From an uncultured Pseudomonadales bacterium (lineage in GTDB: Bacteria > Pseudomonadota > Gammaproteobacteria > Pseudomonadales > Cellvibrionaceae), in assembly GCA_947487765.1 (NCBI GenBank), contig CANKXO010000003.1:310001-374000 (forward strand): a stretch of 64,000 bases of DNA, read 5' to 3'. A program made the position numbers and the translations under genes. The notes under the pieces are model-generated. The model saw only the letters and a list, made by a program, of their open reading frames with translations. It was not told the DNA's origin and made no database searches. Each line of letters starts with the position of its first letter. Within the stretch, counting starts at the first letter, position 1. Of this stretch, positions 1 to 9,228 are shown one piece after another.

Positions 1-1
1 C

Positions 2-265
2 GCCTATGACACTTTTCGTAATCGGGAACTCGAAACTATTAGTGCAATCGAATATAACGGCTGCTGTTATCGGATTCGTGTAGGATACCGCAGCGAAATA
101 GATGACGCGCTGGCCGACACGATACCTGACAGCGACTTAGAATATGATTATGATGCCTTCCTAGAATTTCACTTTGAAGGCTTAGGTGGCACCAGCAAGC
201 AACTGGACACAATACTGGATGAAAATATCGACGGTTATACCGAATGGCAAGCTATCTACGATTAA
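2..265 (+). CDS. lptD: LptD C-terminal fragment (LPS assembly outer-membrane protein), cut by window start
   Basis: Open reading frame running in from the window edge and ending at TAA 263-265. The visible 87 residues contain YNGCCYRIRVGYRS and end with FLEFHFEGLGG followed by a short acidic tail. This matches the last beta-strands of LptD (OstA/Imp), the barrel that inserts lipopolysaccharide into the outer leaflet; the paired cysteines and the 'LEF-L-GLG' strand are typical of its C-terminus. The following gene is surA, the normal neighbour and also the chaperone of LptD. Only the end is visible, so the name rests on motif plus context. Confidence 0.85.
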   Translation, partial: AYDTFRNRELETISAIEYNGCCYRIRVGYRSEIDDALADTIPDSDLEYDYDAFLEFHFEGLGGTSKQLDTILDENIDGYTEWQAIYD

Positions 266-282
266 TAAAAAGACTGATTAAT

Positions 283-1554
283 ATGTACCTCTCAAAAAGA
301 TTTATTGGCTCCCTTTTAACGATCATTGTGCTCTTCAATATGAATAGCAGCGCCCACGCTTTTCAGGCTTTAGATAGCGCTGTTGCTATCGTAGAGGATA
401 ATGTTATTTTACAGAGCGAACTAGAGCAGCGATTAAATCATTTAAAACAAAAACAGCCCAATGTCAGAGTTAACAATACAATTCGCCGACAAGTATTAGA
501 TCAATTAATCACAGAACGTCTGCAACTGAGAGTGGCAGAACGCATTAAATTACCCATTTCTGAGGGTGAAGTAGATCAAGCGATTAACAATCTCAAGGGG
601 CGCCTTGCTTCAGAAGGCGTTAACTTTGCTAACTACCTAACCCAACAAAACCTCAGTGAAAGTGAGTTGCGCAAAGCAATTAAGCAGGATATTACCGTAC
701 AAAAAGTTCAAGAAGGCAATATTAATCGCCGTATTCGTGTTACTGAAAGAGAAATTGATGATTTTTTAGAATCAAAAGCTGGACAGGATTGGCTTAAGAC
801 CCGCTACAGATTGGCCCATATTTTATTGCCGGTTGAAGACAACAGTGATGCCCCGGCAATCAAAAAGGCACAAAACATTTACGAGGAGCTACAGCAAACG
901 CCGGCTCAATTTGGACAAATTGCTTCGACATATTCACAAGGACCTAATGCCAAGAAAGGTGGCGACCTTGGATGGCGTGAAAAAGATCAACTCCCACCTC
1001 TTTTTCTGGAACAAATCGTTTCATTAAAACCTGGCGAAATCACAAAACCTTTTCGTAGCAATGCAGGCATACATATTTTGAGAATAATTCAACGTACGGG
1101 TGCTGAACCCGTCATGGTTAAGCGCTTTAAAGTTCGCCATGTATTAATTAAAACATCAGAATTATTCACAGAAAAAGAAGCCAAAGAAAAAATAGACACC
1201 CTATATAAAAAACTTCTCAATGGAGACAATTTTGCTGAGATCGCCAAAGAATATACCGAAGATATTGGCTCCAAAGCTGATGGTGGTAGCTTGGGATGGT
1301 CCACACCAAGACAGTTTGTAGCTGAGTTTGAAAACACTATGATGGCAACACCCGTTGGCAATATTAGCGAACCCTTCCGTTCACAATTTGGCTGGCATAT
1401 TCTTAAAGTTGACGATAGTCGCGTAGAAGACATGTTCGATACAGTTAAGCGCAATAAAGTTGTCAGTATTTTGCGCAAGCGTCGTTTTCAAGATGAATTG
1501 CAATTATGGATACAGGAATTGCGAGAAGATGCTTACATAGAAGTAATGATCTAA
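283..1554 (+). CDS. surA: SurA periplasmic chaperone / peptidyl-prolyl cis-trans isomerase
   Basis: Periplasmic chaperone for outer-membrane proteins. The ATG at 283 is preferred because it gives a clean signal peptide (Lys-Arg, hydrophobic core, SSAHA cleavage site before FQALD); an upstream ATG at 244 overlaps lptD and adds 13 residues before the signal. After cleavage come the SurA N-domain ([18 protein letters not shown]) and two parvulin domains, each with the pattern RLAHILL / GGDLGW and KVRHVLI / GGSLGW and an F-G-H-I-L or AGIHIL end strand. Length (423 aa) is normal. The stop overlaps the pdxA start in TAATG, showing translational coupling. Confidence 0.95.
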   Translation: MYLSKRFIGSLLTIIVLFNMNSSAHAFQALDSAVAIVEDNVILQSELEQRLNHLKQKQPNVRVNNTIRRQVLDQLITERLQLRVAERIKLPISEGEVDQAINNLKGRLASEGVNFANYLTQQNLSESELRKAIKQDITVQKVQEGNINRRIRVTEREIDDFLESKAGQDWLKTRYRLAHILLPVEDNSDAPAIKKAQNIYEELQQTPAQFGQIASTYSQGPNAKKGGDLGWREKDQLPPLFLEQIVSLKPGEITKPFRSNAGIHILRIIQRTGAEPVMVKRFKVRHVLIKTSELFTEKEAKEKIDTLYKKLLNGDNFAEIAKEYTEDIGSKADGGSLGWSTPRQFVAEFENTMMATPVGNISEPFRSQFGWHILKVDDSRVEDMFDTVKRNKVVSILRKRRFQDELQLWIQELREDAYIEVMI

Positions 1555-2573
1555 TGACAGCACAAAAAATACGGAGAATTGCCTTCACTCCAGGAGAGCC
1601 GGCCGGCATAGGGCCAGACTTAGCTATCCTCCATGCTCAACAAAGCCATTCATACGAACTTGTTGCTTTCGCCGACCCTGAACTTTTATCCGCGCGAGCT
1701 CAACAATTACAACTGCCATTAACGTTACGCACTGTTGATTTTACACAACCACCTCAACCACTTGTCCCGCACGAATTAGCAATAGCCCCTATTAAATTAT
1801 CAACATCGGTTCAAGCAGGGCAACTGAATTCAGAAAATGCCGGCTATGTTCTGGAGTGCCTTGATCAAGCTATTAGCAGTTGCCAAAAACAGCAATCTCA
1901 AGCCATGGTGACGGGGCCGATACAAAAAAGTATCATTAATGAAGCCGGCATACCGTTTAGCGGACACACTGAATACCTTGCAGACAAATGTTTAACTGAA
2001 AAAAATAAACAATCACGTGTTGTGATGATGCTAGCAACAGAAGGATTAAAAGTCGCACTGGCAACCACTCATTTACCTTTGAAAGAGATTGCCGATACGA
2101 TCACAGAAGATCTACTTAAAGAAATTATCACCATTCTGCACAGAGATCTGCAACAAAAATTTGGAATACCAAAGCCTAGAATTTTAGTCTGTGGTTTAAA
2201 TCCACACGCCGGGGAAGATGGTCATTTAGGTCGAGAGGAAATCGACACAATTATTCCGACATTAAATAAGCTCCGAAAAAATAATATTAACTGCATAGGC
2301 CCTTTACCCGCCGACACCTTATTTACACCAAAAAACATAGATAATGCCGACGCCGTGCTGGCAATGTACCACGATCAAGGCTTACCTGTTTTAAAATACA
2401 AAGGGTTTGGAAACGCTGCCAACATTACTTTGGGCTTACCCATCGTAAGAACGTCAGTTGATCATGGAACGGCACTGGATCTAGCTGCAACCGGTAATAT
2501 TGATGGTGGCAGCTTACAAACAGCCATAAACTATGCTTTAACAATGGCAAATGCTATCAACAATTCACTTTAA
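1554..2573 (+). CDS. pdxA: 4-hydroxythreonine-4-phosphate dehydrogenase PdxA
   Basis: NAD-dependent, metal-requiring enzyme of pyridoxal-phosphate synthesis; it oxidises and decarboxylates 4-phosphohydroxy-L-threonine. The ATG at 1554 overlaps the surA stop by one base and is preferred over an in-frame ATG at 1506 inside surA. The protein (339 aa) opens with [15 protein letters not shown] and shows the family signatures [36 protein letters not shown] and [15 protein letters not shown], the histidines of which bind the metal. Position between surA and rsmA is the classical gammaproteobacterial arrangement. Confidence 0.96.
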   Translation: MTAQKIRRIAFTPGEPAGIGPDLAILHAQQSHSYELVAFADPELLSARAQQLQLPLTLRTVDFTQPPQPLVPHELAIAPIKLSTSVQAGQLNSENAGYVLECLDQAISSCQKQQSQAMVTGPIQKSIINEAGIPFSGHTEYLADKCLTEKNKQSRVVMMLATEGLKVALATTHLPLKEIADTITEDLLKEIITILHRDLQQKFGIPKPRILVCGLNPHAGEDGHLGREEIDTIIPTLNKLRKNNINCIGPLPADTLFTPKNIDNADAVLAMYHDQGLPVLKYKGFGNAANITLGLPIVRTSVDHGTALDLAATGNIDGGSLQTAINYALTMANAINNSL

Positions 2574-2616
2574 TATAGAACGTGTTAACAACAATCTATT
2601 TAACCAGTAAAAAACT

Positions 2617-3453
2617 ATGTCTCCAAAACCATCCTCTGAGCACCCCCTTTTCAAACACCAAGCACGAAAACGCTTCGGTCAAAATTTTTTAAATGACACA
2701 GGGATTATTGACCGCATAGTACGTAGTATAGCGCCTGGCACAGAGGATAACTTAGTAGAGATAGGGCCAGGGCAAGGAGCGATTACTGCGCCCTTACTAG
2801 AAGCTTGCTCTCGATTAAATGTTGTCGAAATTGATAAGGATTTAATCCCTATCCTACTCGCTCAATTTGCCAAGTATAAGGATTTTAAAATTCATCAAGA
2901 AGATGCGTTAAAATTTAATTTTTCGGCACTTGCCTCAGAAAAGCCACTTCGTATCGTTGGCAACTTACCCTACAACATTTCGACACCACTTATTTTTCAT
3001 TTGCTATCTTTCCAAGAAAAAATTAGCGATATGCACTTTATGCTACAAAAAGAAGTCGTGGAACGCTTGGCATCGCAGGCAGGAGATAAGCACTATGGTC
3101 GCTTGAGCGTTATGGTACAGTACCATTGTCAGGTAGATTATTTATTCGGCGTGCCACCAGAATGTTTTAGTCCTCGGCCAAAAGTAGATTCGGCGATTGT
3201 ACGCCTAACGCCTTTTACATCGCTACCTTATACCGCTATCAACGTAGAATTATTTAGCAAGATCGTTAACTTAGCCTTTCAGCAAAGACGAAAAACCTTG
3301 CGTAATAGTCTTAAACAGTTACTGGACAAAGAACAAATCGCCCTACTGCCTATCGATACAGGGCTACGCCCAGAAAACCTATCCGTAGAGGATTATGTCA
3401 ATCTAACTAATTTTATTGATAACAAAATAAACACTCCAAACACAGATGCATAG
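2617..3453 (+). CDS. rsmA: 16S rRNA (adenine1518-N6/adenine1519-N6)-dimethyltransferase RsmA (KsgA)
   Basis: Dimethylates the two adjacent adenines in the 3'-terminal hairpin of 16S rRNA late in 30S assembly. The 278-residue protein has the KsgA hallmarks: ARKRFGQNFL near the N-terminus, the SAM-binding VEIGPGQGAIT, the acidic VVEIDKDL, the catalytic NLPYNIS, and FSPRPKVDSAIVRL with FQQRRKTLRNSL in the C-terminal half. It begins 43 bases after pdxA in the same direction, so it is part of the surA-pdxA-rsmA-apaGH transcription unit. Confidence 0.97.
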   Translation: MSPKPSSEHPLFKHQARKRFGQNFLNDTGIIDRIVRSIAPGTEDNLVEIGPGQGAITAPLLEACSRLNVVEIDKDLIPILLAQFAKYKDFKIHQEDALKFNFSALASEKPLRIVGNLPYNISTPLIFHLLSFQEKISDMHFMLQKEVVERLASQAGDKHYGRLSVMVQYHCQVDYLFGVPPECFSPRPKVDSAIVRLTPFTSLPYTAINVELFSKIVNLAFQQRRKTLRNSLKQLLDKEQIALLPIDTGLRPENLSVEDYVNLTNFIDNKINTPNTDA

Positions 3454-3561
3454 CGGTCTAATTTTCGCTACACTGACCGGACACGGCATTAAGGAATTCT
3501 CAAACTGCTTTCAGTGTATTTTTTAGTCGACTATTAGACCAATAAAAGGATACGCACATTG

Positions 3562-3939
3562 ATGACTGACAATCAAACCATTGCCATCAAAGTAAAAACT
3601 GCTTACCTGGACGATCATTCTCAGCCTGAAAAGAGTCGCTTTGCGTTCGCTTACACCATCACTATCGAAAATCACAGTAATAAGCCTGCTCAATTATTAA
3701 GCCGTCATTGGATAATTACTGATGCCGATAATGCTGTTCAAGAAGTTGAAGGTATAGGGGTCGTTGGACAACAACCCAGAATATTACCCGGGGATAGTTA
3801 TACATACAGCAGTGCTGCTGTATTGGAAACTCAGGCAGGAACGATGGAAGGTTCTTATAAAATGCAAACGGATAGCGGGGAGAGTTTTAATGTGCCCATC
3901 CCTACATTTTCGCTCACTCGCCCTCAATCACTTCACTGA
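3562..3939 (+). CDS. apaG: ApaG (Co2+/Mg2+ efflux-type protein, DUF525)
   Basis: Small immunoglobulin-fold protein (125 aa, same as E. coli ApaG) with the family core FAYTITIENHSNKPAQLLSR, VQEVEGIGVVGQQP and PGDSYTYSSAAVLETQAG. Start taken as the ATG at 3562; a TTG immediately before it (3559) is an alternative and lies at better spacing from AAGGA at 3546-3550. ApaG mutations affect Co2+ resistance and Mg2+ efflux in Salmonella, but the biochemical role is unsettled. It is followed 11 bases later by apaH, the usual partner. Confidence 0.93.
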   Translation: MTDNQTIAIKVKTAYLDDHSQPEKSRFAFAYTITIENHSNKPAQLLSRHWIITDADNAVQEVEGIGVVGQQPRILPGDSYTYSSAAVLETQAGTMEGSYKMQTDSGESFNVPIPTFSLTRPQSLH

Positions 3940-3950
3940 CGAGTTATCTT

Positions 3951-4757
3951 GTGGCTACTTATGCAGTTGGCGACATCCAAGGTTGCTTAAAGCCATTACA
4001 GGCTCTGTTAATCCATATTAAATTTAACCCAAAGCTAGATACGTTGTGGGTCGCAGGTGATATGGTCAATCGCGGCCCGGAATCATTAAAAACATTACGC
4101 TTCCTCTATCATCTTCGCCACAGTCTTAAAATTGTTTTAGGTAATCACGACTTACATCTATTAGCTATTGCTGCCGGCTATCGCAACCCGACACCATCAG
4201 ACACACTAAACGATATTCTTAACTCACCTGACCGAGATATCTTATTAGAATGGGTTCGCCAACAGCCCCTTGTTCATCACGACAAGAAACTAGGTTACAC
4301 CATGGTGCATGCAGGTATCCCGCCACAATGGTCAATTAAAAAAGCATTGAGATATTCCCAAGAAGTAGAGACGGTATTAAAAAGCAAAAAAATTAATGCT
4401 TTTCTACAAAGTATGTACGGTAATGAGCCGAGCCAATGGAATAAACACTTAAAAGGTATGGATCGCTTGCGCATTATTACTAATTATTTAACCCGAATGC
4501 GCTTTTGTACTACCACAGGAAAATTAGAACTAAACACTAAAGCAGGCCTTAATAGCGCTCCTGTAGGCTACCTACCGTGGTATGCACACACAAAACGAAA
4601 AACAAATAACGATAAAATAATTTTTGGCCATTGGGCAGCACTGGAAGGTCAAGCAGATCACGACAATGTATTTGCAATTGATACTGGCTGCGTCTGGGGA
4701 GGAAAATTAACAATGATGCGACTGGAAGACCAAAAACTATTTTCAGCAAATAATTAA
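3951..4757 (+). CDS. apaH: Symmetrical bis(5'-nucleosyl)-tetraphosphatase ApaH
   Basis: Hydrolyses Ap4A symmetrically to two ADP and removes Np4 caps from RNA. The start codon is GTG at 3951. The phosphoesterase motifs are intact: GDIQGC, GDMVNRGP, GNHDLHLL and the later HAGIPPQW, with FGHWAALEG and the metal-binding region AIDTGCVWGG near the C-terminus. Length 268 aa is typical. Last gene of the surA operon; it converges on galE with a 24-base gap that shows no clear intrinsic terminator. Confidence 0.96.
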   Translation: MATYAVGDIQGCLKPLQALLIHIKFNPKLDTLWVAGDMVNRGPESLKTLRFLYHLRHSLKIVLGNHDLHLLAIAAGYRNPTPSDTLNDILNSPDRDILLEWVRQQPLVHHDKKLGYTMVHAGIPPQWSIKKALRYSQEVETVLKSKKINAFLQSMYGNEPSQWNKHLKGMDRLRIITNYLTRMRFCTTTGKLELNTKAGLNSAPVGYLPWYAHTKRKTNNDKIIFGHWAALEGQADHDNVFAIDTGCVWGGKLTMMRLEDQKLFSANN

Positions 4758-4781
4758 AGTAAGTAGTTTTTCTAAGATGCC

Positions 4782-5801
4782 CTAGTCACCATAACCATTT
4801 GGATTATTAGATTGCCATCGCCACGTATCTGTCACCATCGCCTCCAAATCCAATTCTGTTTTCCAACCCAATTCTTTTAAGGCAAAAGAGGCATCAGCGT
4901 AATACTCTGCCAAATCACCATCTCTACGTGGTGCAATTTTGTAAGATATTGTTTTACCACTGGCTTTTTCAAACGCAGCAACAACCTCTAGAACACTCGA
5001 CCCCTTTCCTGCGCCTAAATTGTATACACTGCAACCGCGATGACTAGTCAGCATTTTCTGTAACGCTTTAACATGGCCCCGAGCAAGATCTACAACATGG
5101 ATATAATCTCTTACGCCCGTTCCATCAACAGTGGGGTAATCATCTCCAAAAACTTGTAGTTGCTTTAATTTGCCCACAGCAACTTGCGCAACATATGGCA
5201 ACAAATTATTAGGAATGCCTTGCGGGTCCTCACCAATTAAACCACTCTCATGAGCACCAATAGGGTTAAAGTAACGCAGCAAACTCACTTGCCACTGGCT
5301 CTCCGGTTTAGCACAGGCATCGCGCAGCATATCCTCAACCATCAATTTAGTTCGTCCATAAACATTACAAGCATTTGTAGGCAACGTTTCTGTATAAGGC
5401 ACTGGAGCATCCGCTCCATAAACAGTCGCAGAAGAACTAAATACCAAACGATGGCAATGATATTCTTCCATAACTTCGAACAGCGCAATACTGCCGCTGA
5501 CATTGACATCATAATAGTGCAGTGGGATTTGCGCCGATTCGCCGACTGCCTTCAGCCCAGCAAAATGAATAACAGCATCTATTTTATGATTTGCAAACGC
5601 ATTGCAAAGCTGGTCTTTACTTCGGACATCACCTTCAATAAATACCATCGACTTTCCAGTGATTTTTTCAACACGCTGCACCGCATCCATTTTGCTGTTA
5701 CTGAGATTATCAAATACAACTAATTCAAAACCAGCCGTTAATAATTCAACACAAGTATGGCTACCAATATAGCCGGCCCCACCTGTTACTAATACTTTCA
5801 T
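4782..5801 (-). CDS. galE: UDP-glucose 4-epimerase GalE
   Basis: Interconverts UDP-glucose and UDP-galactose with tightly bound NAD; supplies galactose for surface polysaccharides. Extended short-chain dehydrogenase fold: the nucleotide-binding GGAGYIGSHTCVELL at the N-terminus, FSSSATVYG with the catalytic Ser, and YGRTKLMVE with the catalytic Tyr-x3-Lys, then LRYFNPIGAHESG. The 339-residue length matches the E. coli enzyme. It lies 24 bases downstream of the DMT transporter gene on the same strand, so the two are probably co-transcribed. No other gal gene is present here. Confidence 0.95.
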   Translation of the reverse strand: MKVLVTGGAGYIGSHTCVELLTAGFELVVFDNLSNSKMDAVQRVEKITGKSMVFIEGDVRSKDQLCNAFANHKIDAVIHFAGLKAVGESAQIPLHYYDVNVSGSIALFEVMEEYHCHRLVFSSSATVYGADAPVPYTETLPTNACNVYGRTKLMVEDMLRDACAKPESQWQVSLLRYFNPIGAHESGLIGEDPQGIPNNLLPYVAQVAVGKLKQLQVFGDDYPTVDGTGVRDYIHVVDLARGHVKALQKMLTSHRGCSVYNLGAGKGSSVLEVVAAFEKASGKTISYKIAPRRDGDLAEYYADASFALKELGWKTELDLEAMVTDTWRWQSNNPNGYGD

Positions 5802-5825
5802 AGCATGCCTTTTTATTAATTCGGG

Positions 5826-6764
5826 TTATTCATCGGCGTTATTGACCTGTGACTTATTGATCAGCCATTTACTAAACAAGGATTTATTCACCAATGAAAA
5901 TCGCTCAGAACGTATATGATATAACGCCACCCCACATAACACCATTGTAGCACCTATCAATAGTCGTGAACTAAATGCCTCACCTTCAATAACAACACCA
6001 AGAATCAGAGCAAATACCGGACTAATCATACCCACAGTCGATACAACATAGGCTGTAATTCTATGTAACAAGAAGTAATAAAGCATAAATCCAATCAATG
6101 AACCAACGATACCTAAATAAAGTATAGATAATCCTCCAACCAAGCTAACGGGGAAAGGCAGTTCCCCATCAAATACCCACCATGCAATTGCTAGCGGCGG
6201 TACTGAAAAAGATAGACCTCCCGTTGTCGTTTGTAATACCGGAATATTGCCTCCCATCTTTTGCAGCCATGTACTACTTACTGCAAAAGATATAATTGAC
6301 AACACCATTGCTGCAATGCCATAAGCTCCTTTCTCACCGACAACTAATAACTGATCTGCAAAAATTATCATCAGCCCAATCATTGCAACACAGAGGGCAG
6401 CTAACCTCTGAACAGTAAAAACATTCTTACCTAGCCAGCAATACGACAACAACCCAATTAAAAATGGCGTCGTACTAAAAATAACAGCAATCAACCCTGA
6501 TGAAATCCAGAGCGACGACCAATACACGAGCAAAAAGTTAGGCGCAATCCCCATAGCTGCAATTGCATAAAATCTCCAAACACCTGGATAGATGAATAGC
6601 TTTTCCTTTCGAAGCTTTAAAATAAGAAAGGCTAGAACTGCGGATAATAATATTCTCCAAAAGATTGCCCCTGCAAAGGAAACATCCGCTGCGCTCCACT
6701 TGATTGTCAATGGTGTTGTCGACCATATAACAATCAATGTTATATAAGCCACTATATTTGTCAT
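5826..6764 (-). CDS. EamA/DMT-superfamily inner-membrane transporter
   Basis: A 312-residue, very hydrophobic protein with about ten predicted membrane helices arranged as two EamA-like repeats of five; the second repeat carries GIVGSLIGFMLYYFLLHRI and VSTVGMISPVFALILGVVI, the usual signature of this superfamily. The substrate cannot be told from sequence; members export amino acids, metabolites or nucleotide sugars. Adjacent co-directional galE does not by itself show a sugar role. Start ATG at 6764; upstream is a long gene-free stretch. Confidence 0.85.
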   Translation of the reverse strand: MTNIVAYITLIVIWSTTPLTIKWSAADVSFAGAIFWRILLSAVLAFLILKLRKEKLFIYPGVWRFYAIAAMGIAPNFLLVYWSSLWISSGLIAVIFSTTPFLIGLLSYCWLGKNVFTVQRLAALCVAMIGLMIIFADQLLVVGEKGAYGIAAMVLSIISFAVSSTWLQKMGGNIPVLQTTTGGLSFSVPPLAIAWWVFDGELPFPVSLVGGLSILYLGIVGSLIGFMLYYFLLHRITAYVVSTVGMISPVFALILGVVIEGEAFSSRLLIGATMVLCGVALYHIRSERFSLVNKSLFSKWLINKSQVNNADE

Positions 6765-6904
6765 ATTGCTGTCATCCTTTTTGTCCTATTAATTAATAAG
6801 GCACGTTAAAAACTACTGTTTTACCCACTGCCGCCTCTCATATATAAAATTAGGAAAACGACTAGTAACAATATGAAAGTACTAAAAATGTAAGAATCGT
6901 TTTT

Positions 6905-6954
6905 AGTACCTACATTCTTTCCCGGCACACCATTCTTTCGCATCCATGCGACCA
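6905..6954. repeat. Hairpin-rich dispersed repeat, copy 1
   Basis: A 50-base unit starting AGTACCTACATTCTTTCCC and ending ATGCGACCA. It contains the palindrome CGCATCCATGCG. The second copy begins 91 bases downstream and differs by a 1-base length change and a single base substitution (CACACC versus GCACC region). Both lie in the same orientation. Type of element unknown; it resembles the short palindromic intergenic repeats common in gammaproteobacteria. Confidence 0.85.
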
Positions 6955-6995
6955 CCAAGGATGGTGGAAGTGCTGGAAACGCAGGAGCGGTTTTC

Positions 6996-7044
6996 AGTAC
7001 CTACATTCTTCCCGGCGCACCATTCTTTCGCATCCATGCGACCA
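6996..7044. repeat. Hairpin-rich dispersed repeat, copy 2
   Basis: A 49-base second copy of the unit at 6905-6954, again with the internal palindrome CGCATCCATGCG. Between the copies is a separate small inverted repeat, CCACC-AAGGAT-GGTGG (6951-6966). Immediately after copy 2 a fragment resembling the start of the unit (GTACCTACATCCTGTAGG, 7049-7066) forms its own CCTACA/TGTAGG hairpin and leads directly into the terminator. Confidence 0.85.
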
Positions 7045-7070
7045 TGGCGTACCTACATCCTGTAGGCAAA

Positions 7071-7103
7071 AAAAAACCGCAGTTTTTAGGCTGCGGTTTT
7101 TTT
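7071..7103. terminator. Strong bidirectional intrinsic terminator, no obvious gene to terminate
   Basis: Perfect stem AAAAAACCGCAG / CTGCGGTTTTTT with an 8-base loop (7083-7090), ending in a T run on the plus strand and, by symmetry, also on the minus strand. The flanking protein genes (DMT transporter minus, cca plus) point away from it, so it does not end either of them. It may close a short non-coding transcript through the repeat region or insulate the two promoters. Confidence 0.85.
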
Positions 7104-7322
7104 AGTATTCATAAAACATATTTAATCAATACAAAGCCGCCATCCTGGAAATAACCAACGAAGCACAGACACGCGAGCTGAAATATGTAACAACATTGCA
7201 GTTATATACGGGGTAATCGCTATTCGTTTTATGGCTTGTGTTAACATGATCACTGTACTTAAATATTAAGCGTGCAGTGTGCTTGATAATGCACCTTAGG
7301 TCAATCATCACTCTTTCAATTT

Positions 7323-8447
7323 ATGAAAATTTATTTAGTCGGCGGCGCAGTTCGTGATCAATTACTCAACTATCCTTTTGAAGAGAGAGATTGGGTTGTT
7401 GTAGGAGCTTCGCCAAAACAAATGGTCAAACAAGGGTTTAAGCCTGTAGGAAAAGACTTCCCTGTCTTTTTACACCCAGAGACTAACGAGGAGTACGCGC
7501 TTGCTCGCACAGAACGTAAAACTGCACCAGGGTATAAGGGCTTTATTTTTCATACAGACCCATCTGTTACTTTAGAGGAAGACTTAAAAAGAAGAGATTT
7601 AACTATCAATGCTATTGCACAAGACAGCAAAGGTTGTTTAATTGACCCCTACGGAGGGCAGCATGATATTCAGGAAAAAATATTACGGCATGTGTCCTCA
7701 GCTTTCTTAGAAGACCCTGTACGTATTTTACGAGTTTCTCGTTTCACATCTCGCTATCATCACCTCGGCTTTAAAATAGCAAAAGAAACCATAGAATTAA
7801 TGCGTACTATGGTTAAGCAGAGGGAAACTCAACATTTAGTTGCTGAAAGAGTCTGGCAGGAAACCTATAAGGCACTAACGGAAAAATCACCTGCGCAGTT
7901 TTTAACCTCACTGAAGGACTGCAAGGCATTGAATGATATCTTCCCAGAGTTAACAGAGCCTTTATTCAGCAAAAGCCTCATTAACTTGCAAAACATGGCA
8001 CTGCAAACAGAGAATCCTGAAATGCGCTTTGCTGCCCTATGCTATTCTTTAGAAGCTACAACAATAGAGAAGTTATGCAAGCGTTTGAGCACCCCAAATC
8101 ATTTTCGTGAGTTAGCAGTACTTATTCGACAACATGCGTTAAATATGCAACTGACGCATCAATTAAGCGCGATATCTATCACTAAACTATTACAAGACAT
8201 TGACGCTAACCGAAAAACCGAACGATTTCAAAAAGCCCTTAATGGGATAAACTGGGTTTTAAATGGCAGCAAACCAAGCAACTTTATTGTATTTTGGCAA
8301 ACAGCATTACACTATTTTCAACAAGTTGATCCACAAAAGTTAATAGCAAAAGGATATACTAAGGCTGCTTTAGGTGAGGCTATTGCTCAAGAACGCCTAC
8401 AACAGATTGAGCTATTCCTGAAAACTAATAGAAATACTTCAACTTAA
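7323..8447 (+). CDS. cca: CCA-adding tRNA nucleotidyltransferase, short form without HD domain
   Basis: Adds or repairs the 3'-CCA end of tRNAs. The N-terminal nucleotidyltransferase head is clear: YLVGGAVRDQLL, ERDWVVVGA, a run through EYALARTERK, and EDLKRRDLTINAIA, followed by DPYGGQHDI and FLEDPVRILRVSRF. At 374 residues it is shorter than the E. coli multifunctional enzyme (412), and I see no HD-type metal motif in the C-terminal half, so the phosphatase/phosphodiesterase activities of the long form are probably absent. Upstream is the repeat/terminator region; the folM-like gene follows after 27 bases. Confidence 0.93.
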   Translation: MKIYLVGGAVRDQLLNYPFEERDWVVVGASPKQMVKQGFKPVGKDFPVFLHPETNEEYALARTERKTAPGYKGFIFHTDPSVTLEEDLKRRDLTINAIAQDSKGCLIDPYGGQHDIQEKILRHVSSAFLEDPVRILRVSRFTSRYHHLGFKIAKETIELMRTMVKQRETQHLVAERVWQETYKALTEKSPAQFLTSLKDCKALNDIFPELTEPLFSKSLINLQNMALQTENPEMRFAALCYSLEATTIEKLCKRLSTPNHFRELAVLIRQHALNMQLTHQLSAISITKLLQDIDANRKTERFQKALNGINWVLNGSKPSNFIVFWQTALHYFQQVDPQKLIAKGYTKAALGEAIAQERLQQIELFLKTNRNTST

Positions 8448-8474
8448 TGATGCTTCAATACGTGACTGAATGAT

Positions 8475-9215
8475 ATGAATAACCCTGTTGCTATAATCAC
8501 TGGAGGTGGTCGACGCATTGGTGCTGAGATTGCCCGTCAACTTCACGCCAATAATTTTAATGTGATAATACATCATCGCCATTCTGTCGAAGAAGCTGAA
8601 GAACTGGCCGAACGATTTAACCAAGAGAGAAGCCATTCTGCTGTAGCGATAAGTGCTGACTTAAATGATATCGCTCAAGTTCGCCAACTTGCTACAGACT
8701 CAATAAACTACTGGGGCCGCATCGACGCCCTAATTAATAATGCGTCAAGCTATTACCCAACCGCCTTTACTGACGTTAATGAAGATCAGTGGGAGGACCT
8801 TATATCCAGCAACACCAAGGCACCCTTCTTTCTTTCTCAATCATTAGCGGGCGAATTAAAAAAACACAATGGCACCATTGTTAATATTGTGGACATTCAT
8901 GCAGAACGCCCATTACTTGAATATAGTCCATACACAATAGCAAAAGCCGGCAATGCGATGCTGACTAAATCACTGGCACGCGAACTTGCACCAGAAGTAC
9001 GTGTTAATGGCGTTGCTCCTGGCGTTATTGTCTGGCCAGAAAACCAAGCACGTCATTCAGAAGAAGAGAAGCAACGCATTCTAAATCAAGTACCTTTACA
9101 GCGTGAGGGCTCTGCAACAGATATTGCCAAAACGGTTTTATTTTTTATTAATGATGCGCCCTATATTACAGGGCAAATACTAGCTGTCGATGGGGGAAGA
9201 AGTATTTATCTATAA
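8475..9215 (+). CDS. folM: Pteridine reductase / FolM-type dihydromonapterin reductase (SDR)
   Basis: Short-chain dehydrogenase of 246 aa, NADPH-dependent by its TGGGRRIG motif: the TG-x3-R-x-G form is characteristic of PTR1/FolM pteridine reductases rather than ordinary SDRs. The N-N-A motif (LINNASSYYPT), a catalytic Asp/Tyr/Lys set (VDIHAERPLLEYSPYTIAKAG) and VRVNGVAPGVIVWPE follow. Convergent with folK only 13 bases away, in a folate gene neighbourhood, which supports a pterin substrate. It could alternatively be a dihydrofolate-reductase backup; specificity is inferred. Confidence 0.85.
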   Translation: MNNPVAIITGGGRRIGAEIARQLHANNFNVIIHHRHSVEEAEELAERFNQERSHSAVAISADLNDIAQVRQLATDSINYWGRIDALINNASSYYPTAFTDVNEDQWEDLISSNTKAPFFLSQSLAGELKKHNGTIVNIVDIHAERPLLEYSPYTIAKAGNAMLTKSLARELAPEVRVNGVAPGVIVWPENQARHSEEEKQRILNQVPLQREGSATDIAKTVLFFINDAPYITGQILAVDGGRSIYL

Positions 9216-9228
9216 ATACAATAAGTAA

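Larger units (their letters stand above)
6765..7322. other. Gene-free interval between divergent genes, with repeats and terminator
   Basis: This 558-base gap between the divergent DMT-transporter and cca genes has no convincing coding region. It holds two near-identical repeats (6905-6954 and 6996-7044), several short hairpins, and a strong terminator at 7071-7103. The remaining part, 7104-7322, should contain the cca promoter, but no convincing -35/-10 pair was picked out by eye. A 61-codon minus-strand frame at 7126-7311 has no ribosome-binding site or recognisable composition and was not accepted. Confidence 0.7.

Noticed and set aside
1089-1478. 129-codon minus-strand frame inside surA
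   Set aside because: Lies entirely within the well-supported parvulin domains of surA; chance antisense frame.
6905-7044. Two near-identical 49-50-base repeats, checked as a CRISPR array
   Set aside because: Only two copies plus a partial one, with a 41-base gap that itself contains an inverted repeat; no cas genes and no regular spacing.
7126-7311. 61-codon minus-strand frame upstream of cca
   Set aside because: No ribosome-binding site, composition unlike a protein, and located where the cca promoter should lie.
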